Source of the DNA: an uncultured bacterium | GTDB lineage: Bacteria; Actinomycetota; Coriobacteriia; Coriobacteriales; Coriobacteriaceae | Reading direction: 5' to 3' | Assembly (NCBI GenBank): GCA_905214435.1 | Contig: CAJMMA010000021.1 | Span: forward strand, 1 to 28,802 | DNA: 28,802 nt | Shown here: positions 15,927-23,751 of the stretch, in pieces | Numbering within the stretch: position 1 is the first letter of the stretch | How the letters are laid out: every line of letters begins with the position of its first letter | Program-made: the position numbers and the translations under genes | The notes under the pieces: model-generated | What the model saw: only the letters and a program-made list of their open reading frames with translations | Told to the model about the DNA's origin: nothing | The model's database searches: none

Positions 15927-16091
15927 AGGATACCTCCGAAAATCGCAGTTAGCCCCATGGTAGCCCATGACGTGCGCCATACTGCAATAATGAACGTTAT
16001 CTGAGAGTGCTAAAATTAAGGGTTGATCTTTTTTGCCAGATCGGTTATCGTAGTTTGGTTTATAAACGTTCGTTATATCGATTGGAATAGC
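15927..16091. promoter_or_regulatory. Divergent control region of the Sau3AI-like system
   Basis: 165 bp between the endonuclease and methyltransferase starts. It contains two GATC sites 14 bp apart (16025-16028 and 16039-16042), an AACGTTAT near 15990, and a TATAAACGTTCGTTAT stretch at 16061-16076. If the system recognises GATC, methylation of these sites could tune promoter choice; this is inference. No promoter is assigned with confidence. Confidence 0.45.
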
Positions 16092-17354
16092 ATGTCAGAG
16101 GTCAAGATTGCCGAGCTGTTTGCCGGTGTCGGCGGATTCCGTTTAGGCCTCGAAGGCTATGCCGACCCCCGTTATCCGGATTTCTACATGAAGCCCGCCG
16201 GACCCTTTCGCACCATTTGGGCCAACCAGTGGGAACCGCCCGGAACAAAGGCTCGTCAGTTCGCGGCACGTTGCTATATGGACCGCTTTGGCGAGGATTC
16301 CGTAGTCAACGAAGATATTAATAAAGTCTTGGAGCAGGCTGAAGCCAGCGAGATTGAAATCCCCGACGTTGACATGGTCGTCGGCGGCTTCCCTTGCCAG
16401 GATTACTCCGTCGCACGTCCGCTCAATCAGGCACATGGCATCGAAGGCAAGAAGGGTGTCCTTTGGTGGGATATCTATCACTTCCTCGAGATGAAGAAGC
16501 CCCGCTTCGGGCTCTTTGAGAATGTTGATCGCCTGCTCAAGTCGCCCGCATCCCAGCGCGGTCGAGACTTCGCCATCATCTTGAGCTGCCTTGCCGACCT
16601 CGATTACACCGTCGAATGGCGCGTGGTCAACTCAGCAGAATACGGTTTCCCCCAGCGCCGCAAACGCGTTTACATCTTCTGCGAGAAGAACGCTGGCAAG
16701 GTCGACCTTGTTGACCGCATGCACAACGGCGTTATGGCGAAGGCCTTCCCCGCCATCTACCCTGACGAAATTGCGGAACTCGATGTCCTGCCCGATCCTT
16801 ACGAGAACTCGACTCGCTTTGGCGTTGGTCAAAAGACCTCTCAGTTTAAGAATGCCGGCGTCATGCAGGACTGCCACGTTCTGACCTGCGACTTCGCCGA
16901 GGACTATCACGGCGAGCGCCGCGTACTTGGCGATGTGCTTGTTGACGAGGCGAATGTTCCGGAACAGTTCTACATCTCTGACGAAAAGCTTCCCGACTGG
17001 CGCTACCTCAAGGGCAGCAAACGCGAAGAGCGCACCAATAAGAAAACCGGCTTTACGTATACGTATTCAGAGGGTGCCATGAGCTTCCCGGATGCTATCG
17101 ACAAACCAAGCCGTACGATTCTCACGGGCGAAGGCGGCACGGGAGCCAGCCGCTTTAAGCATGTCATCGAGTGCCCCGACGGTCGTTTCCGTCGTCTTGT
17201 TCCCGACGAACTCGACCAGCTCCAGGGATTCCCGAAGGGCTGGACCGACACCGGCATGACCGATGGCCATCGAGCCTTCTGCATGGGCAATGCCCTGGTC
17301 ACGGGTGTCCCCCATCGCATCGGCGAAGCCATGGTTGAAGTGTACGGGCTGTAG
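16092..17354 (+). CDS. DNA (cytosine-5) methyltransferase, M.Sau3AI-like
   Basis: 420 aa from the ATG at 16092, with a weak GGAA ahead; the upstream in-frame extension is AT-rich non-coding DNA. Motifs: L-F-A-G-V-G-G-F-R-L-G (I, 9-19), G-G-F-P-C-Q-D-Y-S with catalytic Cys102 (IV), L-F-E-N-V-D-R-L-L (VI, 141-149), F-P-Q-R-R-K-R-V-Y-I-F (VIII), L-V-P-D-E-L-D-Q-L-Q-G-F-P (IX) and M-G-N-A-L-V-T-G-V-P (X). The insert E-P-P-G-T-K-A-R-Q-F-A after motif I is typical of C5 enzymes with tetranucleotide targets as I recall. It pairs with the adjacent Sau3AI-like endonuclease and should protect GATC by C5 methylation. Confidence 0.92.
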   Translation: MSEVKIAELFAGVGGFRLGLEGYADPRYPDFYMKPAGPFRTIWANQWEPPGTKARQFAARCYMDRFGEDSVVNEDINKVLEQAEASEIEIPDVDMVVGGFPCQDYSVARPLNQAHGIEGKKGVLWWDIYHFLEMKKPRFGLFENVDRLLKSPASQRGRDFAIILSCLADLDYTVEWRVVNSAEYGFPQRRKRVYIFCEKNAGKVDLVDRMHNGVMAKAFPAIYPDEIAELDVLPDPYENSTRFGVGQKTSQFKNAGVMQDCHVLTCDFAEDYHGERRVLGDVLVDEANVPEQFYISDEKLPDWRYLKGSKREERTNKKTGFTYTYSEGAMSFPDAIDKPSRTILTGEGGTGASRFKHVIECPDGRFRRLVPDELDQLQGFPKGWTDTGMTDGHRAFCMGNALVTGVPHRIGEAMVEVYGL

Positions 17355-17378
17355 CCAAAGCGCTTTTGGCATAAACAA

Positions 17379-17412
17379 ACGAGGGCCAGTTCTTGATTGA
17401 ACTGGCCCTCGT
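17379..17412. terminator. Bidirectional terminator between methyltransferase and exported protein E
   Basis: A 14-bp perfect stem (17379-17392 and 17399-17412) with a 6-nt loop, followed by a T-rich tract on the plus strand and preceded by A-rich sequence that acts as a T-tract on the minus strand. It serves two convergent genes. Confidence 0.85.
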
Positions 17413-17445
17413 CTTTAATTACACTGCTGCGATTATTTTGACCGA

Positions 17446-18378
17446 CTATTCAGTCGCTACGCCAACCAAATTGAGCGTGACATTAAACGTTGGATTTGCT
17501 TTCTGGGCATCATCCAAATCGGACACATTTACACAATCTGAATCCGTGCCCTCCATCCAGATGACGACCTTTATATGAGTGCCGTTATAGCCAACATTCG
17601 TGTCGATGGCCTTACCGTTTTGCCCAGCCGGCTTATCATATAGAGTGCCGTTTTTTGCGGCTGCCCAGTTACCATTCTGCTGGTCAACAAGATTGTCGGC
17701 ATACAAGTGCATGTAACTTGCTACTTGGGTCGTATCCCCCGCCGAAGCAACGCAGCTCCAGCCCATGGTGGCATTAACATCGTTGCCAGTTTCGGTAGAA
17801 GATGGCTGAGTCGGAGCATAGACGAACTTAAGGTCATCGTCGACAACAATACCGACCCTCAAGGATCCCTTAATCTTATTGAACCAGTTTTCCGAAGCCC
17901 CCGCTGAAGGCGTAACAACTAAGGGGTTGTCAGGATTCAAATAGACATCGGCACGTCCGGTTTCCTTAACCGTATAGACGGTGTAGTTTCCCACCGCAAA
18001 TGCGTAATACGAGTTGCCACCTTGACTGTAGAGACCCTTTTCATTGGTACTGGCTTCTTTATAAGAGCTGACCATCGTATTGCTCCAGGTGGCGGGCACA
18101 AACCATGACTTCGCGTTATCCGTTGAAGAGGGGCTGATTTGATTTCCAACAGCAGATGCCGTCGTCAGCGCTTCGCGGTTGTCCTCATGATTGGGCATAT
18201 CTCCGGAGACAATCTGGAGAACCATTCCGTTTGTCTGAGCGCTAATACTACCTGTAGTTGCTTTAACCGTAGAGTTGGTGACAAACCACGCATACGTAGC
18301 CGATCCGAGTGCAACAGCAGCCATTACAACCGAAATGGCTGCAATCCTGAGTTGTTTTTTCATTCCGCATATATTCAT
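17446..18378 (-). CDS. SipW-type exported protein E (TasA/camelysin-like)
   Basis: 310 aa from the ATG at 18378 (AGGTGA just upstream; a second ATG five codons on is possible). Short basic N-terminus, hydrophobic helix (about 10-26) ending G-S-A-T-Y-A-W-F-V-T-N (25-35), then V-K-A-T-T-G-S-I-S-A-Q, all as in SipW clients. The Ser/Thr/Asn-rich ectodomain ends with I-W-M-E-G-T-D-S-D-C (from about 273). The N-terminal 45 residues are nearly identical to protein F next door, pointing to duplication, while the ectodomains have diverged. No peptidase gene is nearby; the sipW at 3771-4520 is the obvious candidate enzyme. Probably a surface-fibre subunit. Confidence 0.82.
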   Translation of the reverse strand: MNICGMKKQLRIAAISVVMAAVALGSATYAWFVTNSTVKATTGSISAQTNGMVLQIVSGDMPNHEDNREALTTASAVGNQISPSSTDNAKSWFVPATWSNTMVSSYKEASTNEKGLYSQGGNSYYAFAVGNYTVYTVKETGRADVYLNPDNPLVVTPSAGASENWFNKIKGSLRVGIVVDDDLKFVYAPTQPSSTETGNDVNATMGWSCVASAGDTTQVASYMHLYADNLVDQQNGNWAAAKNGTLYDKPAGQNGKAIDTNVGYNGTHIKVVIWMEGTDSDCVNVSDLDDAQKANPTFNVTLNLVGVATE

Positions 18379-18396
18379 CTTTCACCTACCTTCTTT

Positions 18397-18430
18397 TCAA
18401 AAAAGGGCGGAGCCGAAAGACCCCGCCCCA
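18397..18430 (-). terminator. Intercistronic terminator-like hairpin between F and E
   Basis: On the minus strand GGGCGG...CCGCCC followed by six T (paired blocks 18423-18428 and 18405-18410). It sits after the stop of F and about 20 bp before the start of E, leaving no room for a separate promoter. E would be expressed by partial read-through, giving more F than E. Confidence 0.7.
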
Positions 18431-18458
18431 AAGTCAGCAGATATGCCATCCCGCTTGG

Positions 18459-19265
18459 TTAGTTGTTTCCGTTGGGAGTAGCAGCGAACTCAACGGTGAC
18501 CTTATTGGTCTTGGTCAGATTCGCAAGATTATTGGTGTAGACGGCCTGGTCCGATCCCTCATAATAAAGATAAACGTTTACAACGTGATCCTGGCCAGGC
18601 AAGACCTCGCCAAAATTCGGTACCGCGTTACCAGTCTCAGAACTAAGCTTAACTACGTACTTAGTGGAATCAGCCTCTTGGCCGTACACAACCCATTTGC
18701 TAGAATCGGTGCCGTCAACAACCAAAACACGCAAGGCCTTAGCCAGGGCAGAGCCATTATTGGCCTCATCCTTGGCATCATACTTCCCGTTGGTAATGCC
18801 AGCGACCTTCAGGTCTTTCATCTTCTGGCCCTTAGTGCTCACATTGAAGGGAACATGAACGGCATAACCTTTTTCTGCAGCTTCCGCAGGGGTGCCATTC
18901 GCGCCAACCTTCTCCAGGGCATCCTTCAGCTTACCATCGGTGGTCGTCGTGCCGTTTCCCGTATAAAACAGACCAGGATGTGCATTGCCATCCGAATCCG
19001 CCTGCTCGCCGAAAGTCGCAGGGAAAAGGGGCGTGTCTTTCACATCCGTCTCGACAGCACTTTCGTTAGCGTCTTTTGCGCCAGTGGTGCCTTTCGCAAT
19101 CGTCATGTAGGCAGCGTTCGACTGAGCGCTAATGCTGCTCGTCGTCGCCTTAACCGAGTTGTTGCTCACAAACCATGCGAAGGTGGCGGAGCCGAGGGCT
19201 ACGGCTGCCACGAGGACCATGGCGATGGCGGCGCCCATCTGCTTCTTTAATGCCTTGGTATCCAT
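18459..19265 (-). CDS. SipW-type exported protein F (TasA/camelysin-like)
   Basis: 268 aa from the ATG at 19265, chosen for AAAGGGG just upstream; the open frame extends 58 codons further without a site. Hydrophobic helix (about 11-26), then G-S-A-T-F-A-W-F-V-S-N (25-35) and V-K-A-T-T-S-S-I-S-A-Q. The Lys/Asp/Gly-rich ectodomain ends L-Y-Y-E-G-S-D-Q-A-V (from about 233), the most degenerate copy of the family signature, with neither Cys nor the D-P pair. As first gene ahead of a leaky terminator it could be the major subunit of this second cluster. Confidence 0.82.
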   Translation of the reverse strand: MDTKALKKQMGAAIAMVLVAAVALGSATFAWFVSNNSVKATTSSISAQSNAAYMTIAKGTTGAKDANESAVETDVKDTPLFPATFGEQADSDGNAHPGLFYTGNGTTTTDGKLKDALEKVGANGTPAEAAEKGYAVHVPFNVSTKGQKMKDLKVAGITNGKYDAKDEANNGSALAKALRVLVVDGTDSSKWVVYGQEADSTKYVVKLSSETGNAVPNFGEVLPGQDHVVNVYLYYEGSDQAVYTNNLANLTKTNKVTVEFAATPNGNN

Positions 19266-19664
19266 GCGGACCCCTTTCTTTCCCCATTCATCCCAGATGA
19301 CCCTCGAGAAGCCCGGAAGGGGAGCCCGCGCTTTCGTGTTGGATGTTGCTTGCCCATCCTTTAGACATGGAATTGAGAATACCATAATTCTTACGATTTC
19401 CTTATGAGTTTTCGGCAGCCTACATTCCGGCAGATTCATGGGTCTACCTCGGGTTATTTGTGGTGCTATGTGAACATCGTTTACCTTATTTGATCTCTCT
19501 CCCGCGCAGTCATAAGTCCCTCTTAAGGCTTACGACCGCAGCGCCACGCCATCGCATACATTCACCCTCCGCCGAGCTTCGCCCTAGCCCTTCCCGCTCG
19601 CTATACTGGTGCAGAACGTGTCATTTTTTTGCCTGCTAAACGGACTATTTGCTGGGAGGGCCCC
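19266..19664. other. Gene-free interval between divergent genes
   Basis: About 400 bp. The part up to about 19440 is open on the minus strand but shows no ribosome site, and probably holds the promoter and leader of protein F; a near-palindrome GAATT...AATTC on the minus strand (about 19370-19390) is AT-rich and could be a control site. On the plus side TATACT (19602-19607) with a weak TTCGCC 18 bp upstream may be the promoter of the 170-aa gene. Confidence 0.4.
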
Positions 19665-20177
19665 ATGGCTTTTGCCAATCAACCCAAGGGAAGCGTTTCC
19701 ACCGGATCGATCAAACCGGTGACGCGCAAGGCCGTTCGCTGCCAGCGCGAAGTCGCCTGGCTGGTCACGCAAGCGGCCGGTAAGCTCGTCGCCACCACCG
19801 ACGACGTCAATGCGCCCACGCCCAGCTTTGTATTGGCGGCGGCATTGTCGTACACCCGCAAGCAGGAGCAGGCCGCTCAGGACCGTGGCGCCGCGATCGA
19901 CTACAAGGCCGTCATGGGCCCCGACCTCGCAAACTTTTGCCAGGCCGCCGGGCTGCCCGCGGCGCCCAACGCGCTTTCGGACGCGGGCTACATGTTCACC
20001 CTCTCGGGCGCAGACCTCATCCGTGACCTCTACGCCTACTGCAGTGACCTGGGCGAGCGCATGAGAGATGCGACGCAGGTCAAACCGGGCTACGCGATCA
20101 AGCTCGCGCTACGGCTGTTCCTGCTGGACGGCACCGCTGGCGACGTCGCCTCCTCCAAAGACAACGCCTCCGCATAA
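19665..20177 (+). CDS. Hypothetical protein, 170 aa
   Basis: ATG at 19665 with GGGAGGG four bases upstream. I do not recognise the family. No signal peptide or membrane helix; the protein is soluble and mostly helical, with a central region Y-T-R-K-Q-E-Q-A-A-Q-D-R-G-A and a C-terminal I-K-L-A-L-R-L-F-L-L. Codon use is host-like and a strong terminator follows directly, so it is a single-gene unit. Confidence 0.7.
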   Translation: MAFANQPKGSVSTGSIKPVTRKAVRCQREVAWLVTQAAGKLVATTDDVNAPTPSFVLAAALSYTRKQEQAAQDRGAAIDYKAVMGPDLANFCQAAGLPAAPNALSDAGYMFTLSGADLIRDLYAYCSDLGERMRDATQVKPGYAIKLALRLFLLDGTAGDVASSKDNASA

Positions 20178-20180
20178 CAA

Positions 20181-20218
20181 AAGCGCCGGGCCGGAAAATC
20201 GATTCCGGCCCGGCGCTT
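20181..20218. terminator. Bidirectional terminator
   Basis: A 16-bp perfect stem (20181-20196 and 20203-20218) with a 6-nt loop, GC-rich in the middle and A/T at the base, between the convergent 170-aa gene and protein G. Confidence 0.88.
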
Positions 20219-20225
20219 CTTCGTT

Positions 20226-21413
20226 CTACTTGTCCCCGTCCCCTGCGGGCGAGTTCTTTTGGTTGCGACGGTTACTCCAAGTCACGTTGTGTTCCTTGTA
20301 GTAATCGGGCGCCTCGTTGCCGCTCGCGCTAATGGGGTCGTTGCCGGTAAGAGTGTCGGCAATATCCTGTACGAACTTAACGAACAGACTCGAATCGTCG
20401 GTCTCGGACGAATCGAAGTCAAAACCGAACTCCACCGCCCCGCCGATGATCTTGTCCACGCACTCCGGATCGTCGCCGTCCAGCCAAATGACCACGGTGT
20501 ACTTGTCCACATCGCCTACGCAGAAGTTCGCGTGGCTGATGGTCGTCACCACGTCTTTGGACGCAAACGGCTCGGTGTTGGGCTCAGGGTTGCCATCGGC
20601 CGCGGCCGCCGCATAGGTGGTGGGCTCGCCGTTGCGATACAGCCTCACACGTGCCGCCTTCTCCACGCCCTTGCTGGCGCTGACCACCTTGAGCTTGGCG
20701 CTATAGCCCAGATCGGTCTTGCCGGCGTTGCGGATATAAAAGGTGTACGCCACGTAGTTCTTGCCGTTGTGGCTGCCGTCGATATCGTCCAGGTTGTCGG
20801 GCAGGTCCTCAGTAGCGATATTGGTGCCGTTGTCCAAGGCGTCGGCGGCCAGGCGCGCGGTGGCGTTGTTAAAGTCGCCGTTGTCGGCAATGGCCACGCC
20901 GCGGCGGAACAGCTCCAGGCGATTGAAGTTGATGGTGAAGTTACCCATGTTTTCCTGCATAAACGACAGGGCGAACAGCACACCAAAGGCAAGCGCCAGC
21001 ACCACGAGGGCCTTTTGCAGCTTGTCCATGCGCAGCAGCGCCGCGCCAATGCGCTCCATGCGGCGCTTGGGCATATACATGGATACGACCGCATCGGGGT
21101 CGATGTCGTCGAGGTCCTGGTCGGCCAGCGCCTGCTCCAGCTCCTCGATGCGAACCACGCCGCGGAGGTCGCGCTTGGGCTTGGGCTTGCGGTTGGGTTT
21201 GCCAAAGCGCTTGCGGGAGGTGGGAGCCTGCTCGGGTGCGGAGTCCTCGCCGGGCGCGTCCTCGGCATTGGCGCCGGGCACGTCCTGCGGCGTGCCCTTG
21301 GGCTGGCGCTCAGTCTGCCCATCGGTCACGTCCTCGGGCTGGTGCTCGGCCAAATTCTCGGCCAAATCCTCGGCAGCTTGATCTTTGTTGTCGTTACGCT
21401 TGAACAGTGCCAT
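20226..21413 (-). CDS. Membrane-anchored protein G sharing the exported-family C-terminal signature
   Basis: 395 aa. A long acidic, disordered cytoplasmic N-terminus (1-60), a basic patch R-K-R-F-G-K-P-N-R-K-P-K-P-K (67-80), and then one membrane helix (about 134-151). The helix does not end in A-T-Y-A-W-F, so this is probably a permanent type II anchor rather than a SipW substrate. The ectodomain contains T-F-Y-I-R-N-A-G-K-T-D and, near residue 310, V-I-W-L-D-G-D-D-P-E-C, clearly the same signature as in proteins A-F. A further disordered tail follows. It starts 5 bp after the PilZ gene stop, so the cytoplasmic tail may respond to a c-di-GMP receptor. Possible membrane anchor or nucleator for the fibre; inferred. 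Confidence 0.75.
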   Translation of the reverse strand: MALFKRNDNKDQAAEDLAENLAEHQPEDVTDGQTERQPKGTPQDVPGANAEDAPGEDSAPEQAPTSRKRFGKPNRKPKPKRDLRGVVRIEELEQALADQDLDDIDPDAVVSMYMPKRRMERIGAALLRMDKLQKALVVLALAFGVLFALSFMQENMGNFTINFNRLELFRRGVAIADNGDFNNATARLAADALDNGTNIATEDLPDNLDDIDGSHNGKNYVAYTFYIRNAGKTDLGYSAKLKVVSASKGVEKAARVRLYRNGEPTTYAAAAADGNPEPNTEPFASKDVVTTISHANFCVGDVDKYTVVIWLDGDDPECVDKIIGGAVEFGFDFDSSETDDSSLFVKFVQDIADTLTGNDPISASGNEAPDYYKEHNVTWSNRRNQKNSPAGDGDK

Positions 21414-21418
21414 GGCGA

Positions 21419-22084
21419 TCAGATCTTATATTTGGTGCGGATGTAGCCGACGTATTCTTTGACGAGCTCGCGCTCCATGTCGTCGGCATAGCGGAACTGC
21501 AGGCCGCAGACGTTGCGGTACAGGCTGCCCTTGGGCGCACGGCGCACCCAGCATACGATGCCCAGCTGCCCGGGCAGCTCGTGGCGCTCGCCCTGCAGGC
21601 GGATCGTGGGCATTTGCACGGCCAGGGCCTCGCCCACGTCGGGGTAATCGTTAAGGTAGATGGCCAGACCACCGGCCGAAACGTCGATGGTCATAGCGTC
21701 CTCGGGCTCAGGGGTCAGCGCGTTGTCGCGCTGGTAGGTCAGGCGCATGGCGACCTTAAAACGCTCGTCGCGGCGCCTGACGAAGGTGCGCTGCTCGGCG
21801 ACTTTGCGCATTTTCCAGTAGGTGCGGATGCCTTTTTTCTCGACCGACTCGGGATAGCCGGCGAGCACGAACGTCTCCTCGCCCACTTTGTACTGCAGCA
21901 GCAGCTTTTGGTTTTCGTCCATGATGAGCGGCTTGCCGGCGAGCATGGGCGCGCTCATAAGGAAGTACGCCTCGTCCAGGTTCTCTTTGTACGTGGCGAG
22001 CATGTTGAAGTCGGTTTTTTGGCCCATGGGCACGTCGAATGCCACCTGAAGCTTGGTCCCCGGCGTTATCTGTTGCTCTGCCAT
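21419..22084 (-). CDS. PilZ-domain (YcgR-like) c-di-GMP receptor
   Basis: 221 aa from the ATG at 22084 (GGGGGAG five bases upstream). The N-terminal half resembles the YcgR-type domain. Then come R-R-R-D-E-R-F-K-V (RxxxR-type c-di-GMP arm) and, about 30 residues on, D-V-S-A-G-G-L-A-I (the D/NxSxxG motif); together these define PilZ. The C-terminal part has C-G-L-Q-F closing the barrel. It is co-transcribed with protein G. No flagellar genes are in the window, so a role in surface-structure control is more likely here than motility braking; that is inference. Confidence 0.88.
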   Translation of the reverse strand: MAEQQITPGTKLQVAFDVPMGQKTDFNMLATYKENLDEAYFLMSAPMLAGKPLIMDENQKLLLQYKVGEETFVLAGYPESVEKKGIRTYWKMRKVAEQRTFVRRRDERFKVAMRLTYQRDNALTPEPEDAMTIDVSAGGLAIYLNDYPDVGEALAVQMPTIRLQGERHELPGQLGIVCWVRRAPKGSLYRNVCGLQFRYADDMERELVKEYVGYIRTKYKI

Positions 22085-22142
22085 GTTTTCTCCCCCAGTC
22101 GCGGGCGCCGATATCATCGTCGTGCGCGATGCACATTGGGCT

Positions 22143-22170
22143 ATTGTAACTGCTTTGCCGCAGGTTTCGA
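22143..22170 (-). promoter_or_regulatory. Possible promoter of the PilZ-protein G operon
   Basis: On the minus strand TACAAT (22143-22148) is a good -10 box. The best -35 candidate, TCGAAA 16 bp upstream, is weak. The leader would be about 55 nt. Confidence 0.35.
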
Positions 22171-22213
22171 TGTGCAGCGCGTGAAATGGCGCGGATGTGA
22201 GGCGCGGCAGCCG

Positions 22214-23695
22214 CTAGCGCATCTGCCCTGCACGCCCTGTTAGTCGATACTTGCGGTTACGGCTCGTCGTCGCGGCCGTAGGCTCTAGCTTGCCCCGCGC
22301 GATAAGCGCATTGACGCGTACCCTAACCTGGGAGACGGTGAGCCCCGTGCATTCTGCCAGTTCACGTGTTCCCAGTTCGCCGTTGCGCTTGAGTGCCGCC
22401 ACAATTAAGTCCCCGCCATGATCGATTTGCTCAACCTTCGCTCGGTAGAGGACAACCTTAAACCGGTCGAAACCCGGGCAAAACAATGGCTCGGCCAGAC
22501 CGTGCGCACGCATGGCATCGAGCATCATTGGAATGCCCGATCCGTTGCCTTCGGCAGGAGAGCCCGCACCGTCGGGCAATGGAACAAGCGACATGAGCTT
22601 CACAAGCGTCGCATTGCGACATCGGGAGCTGCCGTCAAACAGGTTCTCGCGAGTCTTTCCTCCGTATAGGCCGCCGGGGTTCACCACCTCGATACGATCG
22701 TCAAATACGTCGACGGCGATCGATTGCCCACAGAACCGATCCCCGTATTCCCTGTGGATAACCGCGTTGGCGATTGCCTCACGCAGGACCTCCTCGGGAA
22801 TCTCCAGCGAGTCGATACGCGAAATGCCTTGGACGGTCGCGGTGCGGCGCAGGTTTTTGGCGACAGCCGCGACAGCATCCGAAATCATCTCGCCCAACGT
22901 TCCCTCGCAGATCGTACGGTCCATGAACCTCAACGACCCCGCCGCGCCCTTCTGCGTTCCGGCATAGACCGCCACATCGATAAAGAGCTTGGGATAGAAC
23001 TGCTGAGGATAGGCACCCGCAGCCAGGAGCCCGGCTTTAGTGACATTGCCCTGGGAGTCGAGGAAATTCAGGCGCTCCAGTTTCGTTTTCTTGTCCGGCG
23101 CGCCGCGCATCGCACGGGGTGTCAGTGAGAAAGCACGCTCTATCGTGCGGTCGACCAGGGCCTCGTCAAGATCGCCTGCGACCGCGCCGGGCACTGCATC
23201 GCGATCACTGGGGCTCGTCCGTTCATACGATGACAAGGACAGGACCTCGGTCGACGAGAGCGGAACATCTTTGTCATCGATGCGTTTGTAGCTGCCGCCC
23301 TGGGCGCCGCGCTCTATCACATAGCATGGCTTGCTCGACGGGTCGAGCTCCTCAATCGTGATAACGAGAACCACGGTGCCCCGAAGCTCCACGCGCTCAA
23401 TAGTGTATTTGGGCGGATTGGCCAGTTTTCCGCGACCGCCGGCATCGCCCATGCCCGCCACGAATTGGTTGAGCACTTTCTCGGTCTCAAAGTTTGCGAC
23501 TGGGACAAAACCCGCGCGCTCGCTCACTCCGAGCACGATAATGCCGCCAGCAGTGTTTGCGAAAGCGCTGACCGTTTCCCATACGTCGCGGGAAAGCGCC
23601 GTAGCGCTCTCTTTCACTTCGACGCTAAGGTCATCCGAGCCCATGCGCTTTAATGACTCGAGCAGGCCGGCCAGCTCGCTTTCGTTCATCTGCAT
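22214..23695 (-). CDS. AlbA_2 (Schlafen-type) putative transcriptional regulator with GHKL-like and winged-helix domains
   Basis: 493 aa. The N-terminal AlbA_2 domain shows V-E-V-K-E-S-A, the F-A-N-T-A-G-G-I-I-V-L-G-V segment (45-57) and later G-G-S-Y-K-R. The middle has the RecG-like/HATPase_c_4 motifs E-V-L-R-E-A-I-A-N-A-V-I-H-R-E-Y, then D-V-F-D-D-R-I-E-V-V-N-P-G-G and G-S-G-I-P. The C-terminus (about 430-485) is a winged helix, R-E-L-A-E-C-T-G-L-T-V-S-Q-V-R-V-R. Proteins of this build are usually annotated as ATP-binding or helix-turn-helix regulators, and some are linked to stress or phage response. The gene lies alone, with a strongly repetitive upstream region that could be its own operator. 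An alternative start is M3. Confidence 0.85.
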   Translation of the reverse strand: MQMNESELAGLLESLKRMGSDDLSVEVKESATALSRDVWETVSAFANTAGGIIVLGVSERAGFVPVANFETEKVLNQFVAGMGDAGGRGKLANPPKYTIERVELRGTVVLVITIEELDPSSKPCYVIERGAQGGSYKRIDDKDVPLSSTEVLSLSSYERTSPSDRDAVPGAVAGDLDEALVDRTIERAFSLTPRAMRGAPDKKTKLERLNFLDSQGNVTKAGLLAAGAYPQQFYPKLFIDVAVYAGTQKGAAGSLRFMDRTICEGTLGEMISDAVAAVAKNLRRTATVQGISRIDSLEIPEEVLREAIANAVIHREYGDRFCGQSIAVDVFDDRIEVVNPGGLYGGKTRENLFDGSSRCRNATLVKLMSLVPLPDGAGSPAEGNGSGIPMMLDAMRAHGLAEPLFCPGFDRFKVVLYRAKVEQIDHGGDLIVAALKRNGELGTRELAECTGLTVSQVRVRVNALIARGKLEPTAATTSRNRKYRLTGRAGQMR

Positions 23696-23751
23696 GTCCT
23701 TTCGCTCGGTCCTGCGAGTGTGCCGCGGATGGATTTCTCTCGTCTCTCAGC

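Noticed and set aside
20259..21446. A 395-codon plus-strand frame opposite protein G.
   Set aside because: Antisense shadow of protein G. No ribosome site or recognisable fold; composition is the mirror of the real gene.
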